Origin: Pseudodesulfovibrio sp.
GTDB taxonomy: Bacteria > Desulfobacterota > Desulfovibrionia > Desulfovibrionales > Desulfovibrionaceae
DNA length: 64,000 nt
Assembly: GCA_016744135.1 (NCBI GenBank)
Contig: JADGEX010000001.1
Coordinates: 1,809,029-1,873,028 of the forward strand
Direction of reading: 5' to 3'
In this document: positions 41,366 to 50,135 of the stretch, one piece after another
Position numbering within the stretch: the first letter of the stretch is position 1
Layout: every line of letters begins with the position of its first letter
Notes under the pieces: model-generated
Told to the model about the DNA's origin: nothing
The model's database searches: none
The model's input: only the letters and a program-made list of their open reading frames with translations
Position numbers and translations under genes: made by a program

Positions 41366-42805
41366 ATGCTTAAAAAATTATACACCATATGTCTGTTGGT
41401 CATGCTCACGCTCCTTTTGACACCGAGCCAAGGCCGTTGCCATCCTCACGTATTCGTGGACGCATCGTTGACCTTTTTCGTGGATGACTCGGGCCTGACA
41501 GGTGTCCGTGAACATTGGCTTTTTGACGATATCTTTACCCAGGCCATTCTGAGTGATCTGGGCCTTGATGCAGACAGTCTGCCGACGACTCTCGGCCAGG
41601 AGAAAATCCGGGATGGAGCCTTTGCCTACCTCGTGAACTTCGGATACTTCACGCTCATTGAATCCGAAGGAAAACGCATACCCGTTTCCAAAACAGAAGG
41701 GTTCCGCGCTTCGTTGGAAAACGGTCGCCTAGTCTACGACTTTCTCGTTCCGCTGAACCTGCCCTTTGAACACATCAAGAATTTTCGCATGGCCGTGTTC
41801 GACGAAGAATATTATTCGGACGTCGTGCTGGTCAAAGATAACATCTCTTTCGAGATAGACGGTATGGCTCAGGTCAGCCACACCGTCAGACCGGCAAAAG
41901 ATCATACATACTGGAAATTCATCGTTCCAGAAGCCGTCCACCTGTCGATCTCCAACTCCCCTTCCACTGCACCAGCGCCAGAAACCGCTCAGTTTGAAGA
42001 AATCGAAGGGCCCGGTCCCATCGAACAACTGATGACACTGGTTCGCTCCACGCAAAAACAACTGACGCAAAGACTCAACGGATTCGGCATGCAGCTCAAG
42101 GGCAACCCCTTCGGGCCTGCCCTGTGGATGTTCCTCGGCCTTTCATTCCTGTACGGCATTGTCCACGCCGTAGGTCCCGGCCATGGCAAAGCAGTTGTCT
42201 GCTCTTATTTTCTGAGCAACCCGGGGTCCCTGATGAACGGTGCTCTGATGGGAAATGCCATTACATTTGTCCATATGGGTTCCGCAGCCGTGGCCGTCGG
42301 TGCGGCCTATCTAATCTTTTCCTCTGGTATGGGAGGCTTCGCTGCCGCCAGTCGCGCCCTACAACCAGCCAGCTATGCACTCCTTGCACTCATGGGGCTT
42401 TTCCTGCTGATCAAGGCAATTCGTGACATCCTCAAGGGCGGCATGCTCGCGGACCCATCATGTGGTCACAGTCACGACGAACCAAAAGGCGGCGATCTCA
42501 AATCCATTCTGTCCGTCTCCTTTATCACAGGCCTCGTGCCATGCCCGGGCGCAGCCGTAATTCTTGCCTTTGCCATCGGATTGAATATTTTCTGGATCGG
42601 CATGCTCGCCTTGATCTGCATGGCGGCTGGCATGGGATTAACCACCACTTTGTTCGCTTGGGTCGCTGTAACCGCCCGGTCCGCCACTCTCAAACTCTCC
42701 GGCAAAAACAGAAAAGTTTTCAACCTGCTCTACGCGGGTTTATCCATCTGCGGAGCCGGTACGATCGCCCTATTCGGTTCGGCCCTATTCTTCGGCAGTC
42801 TGTAA
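41366..42805 (+). CDS. DUF1007 - NicO nickel/cobalt exporter fusion
   Basis: This 479-residue protein joins an exported DUF1007 domain (signal about 1-24; HPHVFVDASLTFFVDD, residues ~25-195) to a NicO/RcnA-like permease (about 250-479, six or more TM helices). The permease shows the family motifs HAVGPGHGKAVV and GLVPCPGAAVIL, and a His-rich loop (CGHSHDEPK) probably binds metal. The HPH opening is likely a metal site of DUF1007. The fusion is found in other proteobacteria and should export or import Ni/Co. ATG 41366 is chosen over 41324 because the signal peptide begins there; the ribosome binding site is weak. Confidence 0.88.
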   Translation: MLKKLYTICLLVMLTLLLTPSQGRCHPHVFVDASLTFFVDDSGLTGVREHWLFDDIFTQAILSDLGLDADSLPTTLGQEKIRDGAFAYLVNFGYFTLIESEGKRIPVSKTEGFRASLENGRLVYDFLVPLNLPFEHIKNFRMAVFDEEYYSDVVLVKDNISFEIDGMAQVSHTVRPAKDHTYWKFIVPEAVHLSISNSPSTAPAPETAQFEEIEGPGPIEQLMTLVRSTQKQLTQRLNGFGMQLKGNPFGPALWMFLGLSFLYGIVHAVGPGHGKAVVCSYFLSNPGSLMNGALMGNAITFVHMGSAAVAVGAAYLIFSSGMGGFAAASRALQPASYALLALMGLFLLIKAIRDILKGGMLADPSCGHSHDEPKGGDLKSILSVSFITGLVPCPGAAVILAFAIGLNIFWIGMLALICMAAGMGLTTTLFAWVAVTARSATLKLSGKNRKVFNLLYAGLSICGAGTIALFGSALFFGSL

Positions 42806-42884
42806 CGACGACATCTCCCACGCTTCTCTACTCCCGCAACAACGATTTTTTTGTGACCTTCCTTCCAAAACAACAAAAAAAATA

Positions 42885-42910
42885 TTGACAACATTTTTCA
42901 CTTTTAGATA
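42885..42910 (+). promoter_or_regulatory. Sigma-70 promoter of the lrp-ald unit
   Basis: TTGACA (42885-42890) is followed after 16-17 bases by GATAAA or ATAAAA. It lies about 50 bases upstream of the Lrp-family gene in a very AT-rich stretch. Confidence 0.5.
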
Positions 42911-42959
42911 AAAAAGCTTCACCAAGTTTTCGAAAAAGAAAATATCCGACAAAATTGAT

Positions 42960-43442
42960 ATGAAAAGCACTCTCGACATACAAGACAAGAAACTGGTGGC
43001 TGCGCTGACCCACGATGGCCAGCTGTCACCGGGAAAAATTGGTCAGGGCATGGGCGTAACAGCGCCGACAGTGCGATCTCGCATGAAAAATCTTATAACG
43101 GCTGGAGCACTCAAGGTTGCCGGCCTGATAAACCCCATGGAAGCCAAAGGGCTGACCGTGGCCATGGTGGGCATCACACTGCACAGCCATGAACAACTCG
43201 GTGAAAAACTGGAGCAGATCGGCTCCCTACCACGCGTCAACTGGTGCGCAGTAGTCACCGGCCGTTACGACATCATTGTCGAAATTATCTGCACGGATGA
43301 AATGAGCGACCTGTACGACTTTCTTGATCAGGACCTATCCAAAGTCGGCGGTGTCAATTCCAGCGAATCCTTTGTCGTCATGAAATCCAAACGCAAGTGG
43401 CTGTTACTGCCCGACGCTGTTGTCGACAGATTCAATAAATAA
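42960..43442 (+). CDS. Lrp/AsnC family transcriptional regulator
   Basis: This 160-residue regulator has an N-terminal winged HTH (about 5-60; [20 protein letters not shown]) and a C-terminal RAM ligand domain (about 70-150; [11 protein letters not shown]). The family senses amino acids. It lies 52 bases before the alanine dehydrogenase gene in the same direction, so it most likely controls that gene in response to alanine, as Lrp-like regulators of ald do elsewhere. The ribosome binding site is poor. Confidence 0.9.
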   Translation: MKSTLDIQDKKLVAALTHDGQLSPGKIGQGMGVTAPTVRSRMKNLITAGALKVAGLINPMEAKGLTVAMVGITLHSHEQLGEKLEQIGSLPRVNWCAVVTGRYDIIVEIICTDEMSDLYDFLDQDLSKVGGVNSSESFVVMKSKRKWLLLPDAVVDRFNK

Positions 43443-43447
43443 CCCCT

Positions 43448-43476
43448 TCTGCCGGGTACGGCAGGACCGTTTTTTC
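43448..43476 (+). terminator. Weak hairpin between lrp-like gene and ald
   Basis: CTGCCG/CGGCAG with loop GGTA, then GACCGTTTTTT. It may cause partial termination and so set the regulator-to-enzyme ratio. Confidence 0.5.
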
Positions 43477-43494
43477 AAAGGAGAGAGAGAAAAA

Positions 43495-44604
43495 ATGATT
43501 ATCGGTATCCCCAAGGAAATCAAAACACTTGAGAATCGCGTTTCCATGACCCCCGGGGCTGTGGAATCTCTGGTACGTCACGGCAACAAAGTGCTCGTCG
43601 AAGCTGGAGCCGGTCTTGGCAGTGGCCTGACCGATGCTGAGTACGAGACCGCAGGTGCCGCCATGGTATCCGCCGAGGAAGCATGGGGCGCGGAAATGGT
43701 CATCAAGGTCAAGGAACCACTGGATTCTGAATTCAAGTACCTCCGCAAAGGTCTTATCCTGTTCACCTACCTGCATCTGGCTGCTGCCGAGTCCCTGACT
43801 CACGCTCTGCTGGAATCCGGCACCACCGGCATCGCCTACGAAACAGTTGAATCCCCGGACCACACCCTGCCACTGCTTACCCCCATGTCCGAAGTGGCTG
43901 GCCGTATGGCAACACAGGTCGGCGCACACCACCTTGAAAAGACTCAGGGCGGCGAAGGAATTCTCCTCGGCGGCGTTCCCGGCGTATATCCGGCAGAAGT
44001 CATGGTTATCGGTGGCGGCGTGGTCGGCACTAACGCGGCTCGCATTGCCATGGGCATGGGCGCTCGCGTAACCATCCTCGATCTTTCCCACCAGCGTCTC
44101 CAGTATCTGGACGAAGTATTCCAGGGCCGCATCACCACCATGATGTCCACCGAGCCGAATATCCGTCAGATGATCACCAAAGCTGACCTTGTTGTCGGCG
44201 CGGTGCTCATTCCCGGCGCAAAGGCTCCGAACCTCATCACCCGCGACATGCTTTCGCTCATGAAAAAAGGTTCCGTCATCGTTGACGTCGCCGTTGATCA
44301 GGGTGGCTGCGTAGAGACCATCAAAGCCACCACGCACGACGATCCCACATACATCGTGGACGGCGTGGTTCACTACGGCGTAGCGAATATGCCCGGCGCA
44401 GTTCCCCGCACCTCCACCTTCGCATTGGTCAACCAGACCACGCCGTACGCCCTGCGTCTGGCCGCCAAGGGCGTTGATGCCCTCAAGGACGATCCGGGCC
44501 TGGCTCTCGGCCTGAACACTTACAAGGGCAAACTGACCTGTCCCGCTGTCGGCGAAGCCTTTGGCATGGAGTCCCAGACTCCCGAAGAAGCTCTCGGCAT
44601 ATAG
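43495..44604 (+). CDS. ald: Alanine dehydrogenase
   Basis: Ald interconverts L-alanine and pyruvate plus ammonia with NAD. The 369-residue protein has the family opening [21 protein letters not shown] split by convention here, the catalytic Lys (MVIKVKEP) and His (LFTYLHLA), and a Rossmann site ([20 protein letters not shown]). ATG 43495 has AAAGGAG upstream; the longer frame to 43420 overlaps the regulator gene and is rejected. A strong terminator follows. Confidence 0.97.
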   Translation: MIIGIPKEIKTLENRVSMTPGAVESLVRHGNKVLVEAGAGLGSGLTDAEYETAGAAMVSAEEAWGAEMVIKVKEPLDSEFKYLRKGLILFTYLHLAAAESLTHALLESGTTGIAYETVESPDHTLPLLTPMSEVAGRMATQVGAHHLEKTQGGEGILLGGVPGVYPAEVMVIGGGVVGTNAARIAMGMGARVTILDLSHQRLQYLDEVFQGRITTMMSTEPNIRQMITKADLVVGAVLIPGAKAPNLITRDMLSLMKKGSVIVDVAVDQGGCVETIKATTHDDPTYIVDGVVHYGVANMPGAVPRTSTFALVNQTTPYALRLAAKGVDALKDDPGLALGLNTYKGKLTCPAVGEAFGMESQTPEEALGI

Positions 44605-44638
44605 TCTGGCTCCAAACTCAACATCATTCAAGAAAAGC

Positions 44639-44676
44639 AAAGGCCCCGATCAATTGATCGGGGCCTTTTTTTGCGC
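44639..44676 (+). terminator. Intrinsic terminator of ald
   Basis: A perfect stem, AAAGGCCCCGATCAA against TTGATCGGGGCCTTT, is followed by a T-tract. Confidence 0.94.
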
Positions 44677-44719
44677 TTTGCAACAGGCTCGGATATGGTG
44701 CGCCGACAAGGAGTTCCCA

Positions 44720-45067
44720 ATGAAAAAAGACATCCTCTTCACTCTGCCCGCCAGCTTCATGAATGGTATAGACGGCCCGTTGTTCTGACCGGAATGTGCA
44801 ATCCTGGAAGGATTGCTTGGCTACTTTCCTCAATTGCGGGAAGAACTTGATGTCAAAACCATCGAATTCGTACGTCCCAGAGCCTCAATCATCACATTTC
44901 TCGGTGAAAAAAATCAGGAATGCCCCTGCCTGATTCTGGCAGATCCGACCAAAGCAAAAGGGCTGCCGATCCAACAATATGGACCGCACACCTTCATCAC
45001 CGACGACAAAGTCATCATCGAATATCTGGCCCGCAACAACGGCATCAGCCGCCCAGCGCACGACTAA
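44720..45067 (+). CDS. DUF3088 thioredoxin-like selenoprotein (in-frame UGA = Sec23)
   Basis: Reading from ATG 44720 (AAGGAG six bases upstream) gives MKKDILFTLPASFMNGIDGP, then LF, an in-frame TGA (44786-44788), then PECAILEGLLGYFPQLREEL and on to TAA at 45065, 115 residues if TGA is decoded. Both sides match one DUF3088 protein: the family has F-C-x-x-C-A-x-x-E-G at this point, and TGA takes the place of the first Cys, giving U-P-E-C. Downstream RPRASIITFLGEKNQECPC also matches the family. A hairpin 16 bases after the TGA fits a bacterial SECIS element. UxxC replacing CxxC is the classic redox selenoprotein pattern, and Desulfovibrionaceae make selenocysteine. The function of DUF3088 is unknown. 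The alternative is a nonsense mutation in a Cys codon. Confidence 0.8.
44786..44820 (+). promoter_or_regulatory. Candidate bacterial SECIS element
   Basis: After the UGA (44786-44788) comes a seven-pair stem GCAATCC (44798-44804) / GGATTGC (44810-44816) with the loop TGGAA. The loop begins 16 bases after the UGA and has a G in its first two positions, which are the features expected for SelB-binding hairpins. A CC/GG pair (44789-44790 with 44819-44820) could extend the lower stem. Confidence 0.7.
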
Positions 45068-45113
45068 CACAGCTTATCGCCAATGAGGTGACATCAAAAT
45101 CACTTCAAACGGC

Positions 45114-46226
45114 TTATTTGCTCACGGAAAGCTTTTGCCCCGGCCTGATCGTGGACTTGGTTGAGAGCTTGTTCAGCTTGCAAAGCTGCCAAAGACTCAT
45201 TCGGTGTTTCCGGGCTATCGCCGTCAAGGAATCCCCCCGTTTGACCACATAGGTCTTGGGCTTGAGGGTTTTCCGGTACTTGGCGATAAGAGGATGATAC
45301 CGCTTGGCAAAATCTCCTGCCGCTCCTTGCGGCAAATAGAGAATATGATCGCCTCTTGGGATGGTATCGGACAGCAATTGCGGGTTCAAATCTCGAATAT
45401 TTTTATAATATGTCTTAGCGGCCTTGGCTACGAGAGTAACCGGTGTCGCATATTTGGCCTTGAGCTTAATACGATCGAACTGCTTCGGCGAATAATAATC
45501 ACCGGGTCGCAAATCAAATCCATAGCGGGCTGGATCGGACAAAATGAGCTTGGCAGCAATGGCGCGAGGAATATACCGTTGTGTCTCACGGGGCAGATGA
45601 AGCCGGTAATAATCCTTAACCTCCTGCTTCTCGATCCGCTTTTTCAATCCCTGCTCGCCCATATTGTACCCGGCACACCCGAGTGTCCATGAGCCAAACA
45701 TGTCATGCAACTCGTTCATATACCGAACGGCAGCTTTGGTGGCCGAATAGAAATTACGCCGCTCATCTATGGAATAGTTCACGACAAGTCCATAGTTCCG
45801 CGCTGTAGACGGGATAAACTGCCAAATACCACGCGCCCCTTTGTTTGAACCGGCATGGGGCTTGAGAGCACTCTCGATGACCGCGATATACTTGAGATCA
45901 TCGGGCATATTTGATCCCTTGAGCACGACTTCAATATGCGGGAAATACCGTCCTGTCCGCTTGAGCCAAAGGATGACCTGCGCACGATCCCAAAGCATAA
46001 GCAGCAGTTCCTTTTCCAGTCGTTCACGCACTTCAGGTAAATGAACGGGGACATATTCACCGCAAAACTCAAGCGGGCCGCGAATACGAATGGCCGATTC
46101 CAATGAAGGAAAAGCCGCGACTTTCATGGGTTCGGTAAGGGCTGGCGACTGAGCAAACCCTGACGCCGTCAAAAAGAACAGCAAAAAAACCGCCAAAAGC
46201 GGAATATGACCACGCCTTATGGGCAC
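45114..46226 (-). CDS. MltD-like lytic transglycosylase with LysM domain
   Basis: This 370-residue exported enzyme cleaves peptidoglycan glycan strands. After a signal peptide (LLAVFLLFFLTASGFA) come an SLT domain with catalytic Glu (VIESALKPHAGSNKGARGIW; about residue 115), AGYNMGEQG, and a C-terminal LysM repeat (KRGDSLTAIARKHRMSLWQL). It starts with GTG 46226 behind GGAG. It converges on the DUF3088 gene, leaving 46 bases between the stops. Confidence 0.93.
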   Translation of the reverse strand: MPIRRGHIPLLAVFLLFFLTASGFAQSPALTEPMKVAAFPSLESAIRIRGPLEFCGEYVPVHLPEVRERLEKELLLMLWDRAQVILWLKRTGRYFPHIEVVLKGSNMPDDLKYIAVIESALKPHAGSNKGARGIWQFIPSTARNYGLVVNYSIDERRNFYSATKAAVRYMNELHDMFGSWTLGCAGYNMGEQGLKKRIEKQEVKDYYRLHLPRETQRYIPRAIAAKLILSDPARYGFDLRPGDYYSPKQFDRIKLKAKYATPVTLVAKAAKTYYKNIRDLNPQLLSDTIPRGDHILYLPQGAAGDFAKRYHPLIAKYRKTLKPKTYVVKRGDSLTAIARKHRMSLWQLCKLNKLSTKSTIRPGQKLSVSK

Positions 46227-46280
46227 AATTAAACTCCATGAGACCCACGCCGAGTTCTACACCCGGCGCGGGAAGATATA

Positions 46281-47471
46281 TTACAGTTTTGATTTCAGCA
46301 CGATGTCCGTAATGGGACCACGAGAGCGGTCACCCTTGAGGACCATATGAGCATAATTCTTATACCCTTTGAGCTTGCGTACTGTCCAGTTGAGTCCGTT
46401 ATTCGATTCATTGAGATATGGATTGTCCACCTGTCTTGTATCGCCAAGACAGATGCATTTAACCCCATCACCCATACGAGTAAGCAAGGCACGGGTTTCG
46501 CCACGAGACAGATTCTGCATCTCATCCACGATAACCACTGCATTTTCGATGTTCATGCCACGCAGGAAAGCAACGGGCTGGACCTCGAATTTCTTGGGGT
46601 TGAACTTCAACGAATCCACAGCAGGATCCTGAAAGATACGGTTGGCAGGCCTGATATCATGAAGCTTAATGAGCAAATCCTGCACATACTTCACATATGG
46701 CAACATCTTCTCTTCAATGTCTCCCGGCAAATAGCCCATCTTGGCACCAATTTCCACGACCGGCTTGACCAAATAAATCTTTCGGTAAGGATTATCCTTG
46801 CGCTCCAACATGAGATACAAGGCAGCCGCCAGCGACAGAAAAGTCTTACCGTATCCCGCTTCGGACTGAATGGACACAAGATCAATCCCCTCCTGAAGCA
46901 TCAGCTCCAGAGCAAGATTCTGATAAATCGAACGAGGTTTCACTCCCCATATTTCATGGGAATATCCAATCTCCTTGGGGCCGTCCGGGCCATAAAAAAC
47001 CGGAGTACCGTTTTCCCATTTGAAACAATTACGAACAGGCTCCTCTTCTTCACTCACAAAACCCGTGTACTTTTGTGATTCGGACCGGAATGGATCGGAA
47101 TCACGATATTCCTCACTGGGAATACCATAGCACTTGGCCTTGATTTGAAGAATACGGTCATTGGTGATGAGCGTGGCATCTTGCGGCCCCACATGCAGAA
47201 TCTCCTTGAGGATACGATCATCCATCACTGGATCAGTGAGCGTACCTGCAAAATCGGGCGGAAAAATGTTAACGTCATCGTCGTGGAGGATAGCGCGCAC
47301 GGCTTGGGACACGATGTGCCCTATGCGCGGGTCTTTCTTGAGTCCGTCCAGCTCGGCAAGGACGGTGTATGGAATGTATATCTGGTTTTCCACCCCGTTT
47401 CTCAGGGCGGTGATGCATTTGGGGTTTTCAATAAGGACGTTGGTATCGAGGACAAACTGCTTTTGGGCCAT
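46281..47471 (-). CDS. PIN-PhoH fusion (YlaK-type) RNA-processing ATPase
   Basis: This 396-residue protein has an N-terminal PIN nuclease domain (about 1-140; LDTNVLIENP with the first catalytic Asp) and a C-terminal PhoH ATPase (about 170-396) with Walker A SEAGYGKTFLSLA and Walker B VIVDEMQN. PhoH2-type proteins unwind and cleave RNA. The ATG follows GGGGATT. It is probably a single gene. Confidence 0.93.
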   Translation of the reverse strand: MAQKQFVLDTNVLIENPKCITALRNGVENQIYIPYTVLAELDGLKKDPRIGHIVSQAVRAILHDDDVNIFPPDFAGTLTDPVMDDRILKEILHVGPQDATLITNDRILQIKAKCYGIPSEEYRDSDPFRSESQKYTGFVSEEEEPVRNCFKWENGTPVFYGPDGPKEIGYSHEIWGVKPRSIYQNLALELMLQEGIDLVSIQSEAGYGKTFLSLAAALYLMLERKDNPYRKIYLVKPVVEIGAKMGYLPGDIEEKMLPYVKYVQDLLIKLHDIRPANRIFQDPAVDSLKFNPKKFEVQPVAFLRGMNIENAVVIVDEMQNLSRGETRALLTRMGDGVKCICLGDTRQVDNPYLNESNNGLNWTVRKLKGYKNYAHMVLKGDRSRGPITDIVLKSKL

Positions 47472-47720
47472 AATCCCCCGTCCGTGGGTTTGAAAGTTGA
47501 TTCTAGAGCTTCACCACGCCTTGTACCCGAGGCCGGGAATCAGCGAATCAATTTCATCTGCACCTCCATTCTTTTCCTATTTTGATACTGAACCATGACG
47601 AGTTTTTAAGAAAAAGTCTAGACGCAAATTGCCTTATGCCAGAAGGAAAAGCATGACGGAAACGTGACGATCCGATGATATCAAGATCATTCAACAAGCA
47701 CGCAAAAAACCGCAAAAGTA

Positions 47721-49409
47721 TCAGTGATTCAACAATGGGATGATCAACCCGGAAGAATCCCGATTTTTCAGGACACGCATGAAGGCAGCCTCCTGCCCCT
47801 GCTGCGTGGCAAGACTCAGACCCAGACGTAATTCTTCGAGGCCGGAATCCAAACGATAGGAAGCAAGATTCGCCAACCCGATCTCAAGGGCAAGACGCCA
47901 ATCATCGCGCTTGAACAAAGTCAGAATGGAAAGGAATCCCACACGCGATTGCTCCAGTCCGGGCAATGGCCGAAGCATGGAATCCAAAAGTCGAAGGGTA
48001 GGCAAATCATTCGGATCATCCTCCAAAATGGTCAGCAGACATTCTGCCGCTGATCCCGGCAAATGTCGGGCCATATCAAAAGAAAATCCCTGTCGGGCCA
48101 CACACCCACACCGAACCAAATCCTTTGCCCACAAGGTCAATAATTCTTTGGGTGATTCAGGAGGAGCCAACTCAATACCCTTGGCCTCCAGATGCCGGTA
48201 CCAAAATGCCTTGGCCGCATCAAAATTCTTCAACCGCAAAGCCACCATCGATGCTGTCTGATTCAATTTCGAGGCATCTCCGGGGACAGGACTCGTCAAC
48301 AAGGCCATCACATTTTGCTCAAGGACGGAATCAACACCCGCCATGGCCTGAACTCGGAGAGCCATGCTCACCACATCCGCATCCTGTGACACGGAAGCGA
48401 GACTGGACAACAAATCTGCATGGGTTATATCCACCAGTCCGGCCTCAGCCAATGCACAGGCTGTAAGCACGGTCCATTTGTCGGCCTCACGCCCTGTAAC
48501 CCGATTTCGGCCTGCGTCCGCAGCGAATTCGAGAATACGCACCGCCCGATGATCAGGAAGATGTTCTGCCTTGATCCGCGCATGAGCGGCACGCCCCATG
48601 GCCCCGGCAAGACGAGGGTTGGCCTGATACTTGGACAGTTTTTCGCCCAGTTCAATAACATGCGAATAGGTATCGATCTCCCGTCCCGGCTCAAATAGCT
48701 CTACCTGCTCCCCTATATCCTGACCAAGAACCAAGCATCCGCAGGACGCACCTTCAAACAAACGAAAATTAACTTCGCCAAAAATGGATTCGTTAGGGAT
48801 AATACGACTGGCACGGTACAATGCCATCATCTCAGAAAAAGCTAATCCCTCTCGAAGAGTCAGGGGACTTCCAACGGTTTTGTCCCGCAAAAATTCAACC
48901 ATCCACTTCCGGGTCGGACGCTGATCAGTCACTCGTCCGACAAAAGTCAGGCTATGTTCTCGTTCCTTCCAGTCGACAAACGGCTCCTGATGGCCGTACC
49001 ACGGCAACCAGCGAACATCCGGCGCACCGCATTGGCTGAGCTTGTCAATCCACGCCTTTTGCGTCGAGCACACCACATCGAACAACCGAGCGTATACGCT
49101 GTGCCAATGTGCATTGAGATGAGGATCAATACACCAGAACATGACAGGAGCATCTACCTGATCCAAACCGATGAGAATGGTCCGTGAGGCCATACGCTCT
49201 ACCTGTAATATCAGATCGGGAGATTTTCCGGCACGTTCCAAGGCTGTGGGAAGATCAAAAAAAGGATTTTGAGGCGTATGAATGGCAAAAACATCCAAAC
49301 CGGCCCGAATAAAGGCCTTCTCAAGTTCAAGCTGCCCATCGATAAGGCACAGGGTACGAATGTCAGCGGCCATGACCGACGTATATACTGTTTTATGCAC
49401 ATTTGTCAT
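47721..49409 (-). CDS. CgeB-like glycosyltransferase with helical C-terminal repeats
   Basis: This 562-residue protein has a GT-B-like glycosyltransferase part (about 1-270) with the spore CgeB/DUF3880-like segment FRLFEGASCGCLVLGQDIGE, where the acceptor/nucleotide-binding turn of such enzymes lies. The C-terminal ~270 residues form helical, TPR-like repeats. It has no signal or membrane segment. The start at ATG 49409 has AAGGA six bases upstream. Similar genes in Desulfovibrionaceae lie near flagellar loci and may glycosylate flagellin; the flgM-like gene next door fits, but the target is inference. Confidence 0.75.
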   Translation of the reverse strand: MTNVHKTVYTSVMAADIRTLCLIDGQLELEKAFIRAGLDVFAIHTPQNPFFDLPTALERAGKSPDLILQVERMASRTILIGLDQVDAPVMFWCIDPHLNAHWHSVYARLFDVVCSTQKAWIDKLSQCGAPDVRWLPWYGHQEPFVDWKEREHSLTFVGRVTDQRPTRKWMVEFLRDKTVGSPLTLREGLAFSEMMALYRASRIIPNESIFGEVNFRLFEGASCGCLVLGQDIGEQVELFEPGREIDTYSHVIELGEKLSKYQANPRLAGAMGRAAHARIKAEHLPDHRAVRILEFAADAGRNRVTGREADKWTVLTACALAEAGLVDITHADLLSSLASVSQDADVVSMALRVQAMAGVDSVLEQNVMALLTSPVPGDASKLNQTASMVALRLKNFDAAKAFWYRHLEAKGIELAPPESPKELLTLWAKDLVRCGCVARQGFSFDMARHLPGSAAECLLTILEDDPNDLPTLRLLDSMLRPLPGLEQSRVGFLSILTLFKRDDWRLALEIGLANLASYRLDSGLEELRLGLSLATQQGQEAAFMRVLKNRDSSGLIIPLLNH

Positions 49410-49545
49410 GGGCATCCTTTATCAAGCACATCGTCCGAGAACCATTGCCGGCCGGGATTTTCCACGATTTTAGCCTTTACTCACAAAAACACAATATGCT
49501 GATTTTACAGAAAATAATTAATCGTGAAAAAGCATGGATTCCCCC

Positions 49546-49573
49546 TAAGCATTCTCAGCGTCCTGACCGATAA
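49546..49573 (+). promoter_or_regulatory. Possible sigma-28 promoter for flgM
   Basis: CTAAG, 16 bases, then ACCGATAA resembles the TAAA-N15-GCCGATAA flagellar promoter, one base too widely spaced. It lies 180 bases upstream of the flgM-like start. Confidence 0.35.
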
Positions 49574-49651
49574 GAGGTTCAACTGCGAATGAAAATCTGA
49601 TTGCCAGATACGCATAGCAGTCATTCCACAGGTTACGAGAGAATATGGCCG

Positions 49652-49750
49652 CAGGGACGTGGCCAGAGGCTGTCGCAACGGGATGAAGGGAGAACTTGGG
49701 GAGGACGTGAGACATCCTCCCACTGACTTCAATAACCCAGGGAGGGGTTA
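49652..49750 (+). promoter_or_regulatory. Structured leader of the flgM-like gene
   Basis: The leader carries GGA-rich segments CAGGGACGT (49652-49660) and ACGGGATG (49678-49685) that resemble CsrA sites. TCCTCCC (49715-49721) can pair with GGGAGGA (49699-49705), or its CCTCCC can pair with GGGAGG (49740-49745) of the Shine-Dalgarno. The two pairings exclude each other, so the leader may switch translation on and off. Confidence 0.5.
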
Positions 49751-49978
49751 ATGAAGGGTTATAATGAAAGCCGCGCCTGCCGCGTGGCCAATATAGAGAC
49801 CGAGCAGGTCTTCGACGACTTTGACGCAATCGAATCTGACCGTCCCCACCGGGATAGCCCTGATGAACGCGCCCTAAAGATCGCCCGCCTCAAAGCCAAG
49901 GTTAACGCCGGGGAATACGAGCCGGATGTCATGGATATCGCTAAACTGCTCACGTCGGCCATGGACCCGACACTGTAG
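49751..49978 (+). CDS. flgM: FlgM-like anti-sigma-28 factor
   Basis: This 75-residue protein has the FlgM C-terminal pattern: SPDERALKIARLKAKVNAGE, followed by YEPDVMDIAKLLTSAM, where the family has an R-x-x-K-V-x-x-L-K-x-x-V-x-x-G-x-Y helix that binds sigma-28 (FliA). The N-terminal half is acidic and probably disordered, as in FlgM. FlgM holds FliA inactive until the hook is complete and is then exported. The ribosome binding site GGAGG is five bases from ATG 49751. The family assignment is from pattern only. Confidence 0.72.
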   Translation: MKGYNESRACRVANIETEQVFDDFDAIESDRPHRDSPDERALKIARLKAKVNAGEYEPDVMDIAKLLTSAMDPTL

Positions 49979-49985
49979 TCCACTC

Positions 49986-50031
49986 CAACACAAACGGCCC
50001 GGAATGTTTTCATTCCGGGCCGTTTGTGTTG
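49986..50031 (+). terminator. Intrinsic terminator of flgM
   Basis: A perfect 21-base stem, CAACACAAACGGCCCGGAAT and its complement, has loop TTTT. The T-tract is short (TTTGTGTT), so termination may rely on the long stem. Confidence 0.85.
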
Positions 50032-50052
50032 AGAGCCCCCCTTTTGTGCACA

Positions 50053-50090
50053 CAAAAAAAGACCCGAATCGCATACAGCGACTCGGGTCA
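50053..50090 (-). terminator. Intrinsic terminator of htpG
   Basis: Minus-strand stem GACCCGAGTCGC/GCGATTCGGGTC (one mismatch) with loop TGTAT is followed by TTTTTTTG. Confidence 0.9.
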
Positions 50091-50135
50091 AATGATATAC
50101 AGACTCCGACCATTTCGGCCGGACACGACTTTCGT

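Noticed and set aside
43420-43494. 5' extension of ald
   Set aside because: It overlaps the Lrp-type gene; ATG 43495 has a strong ribosome binding site and matches the family start.
44813-45067. 84-residue frame starting after the UGA, read as an independent gene
   Set aside because: It lacks a ribosome binding site, would start inside the hairpin region, and the upstream part in the same frame completes the DUF3088 family.
45340-45420. tRNA-like T-arm sequence GGGTTCAAATC
   Set aside because: It lies within the MltD-like coding region and no cloverleaf can be folded around it.
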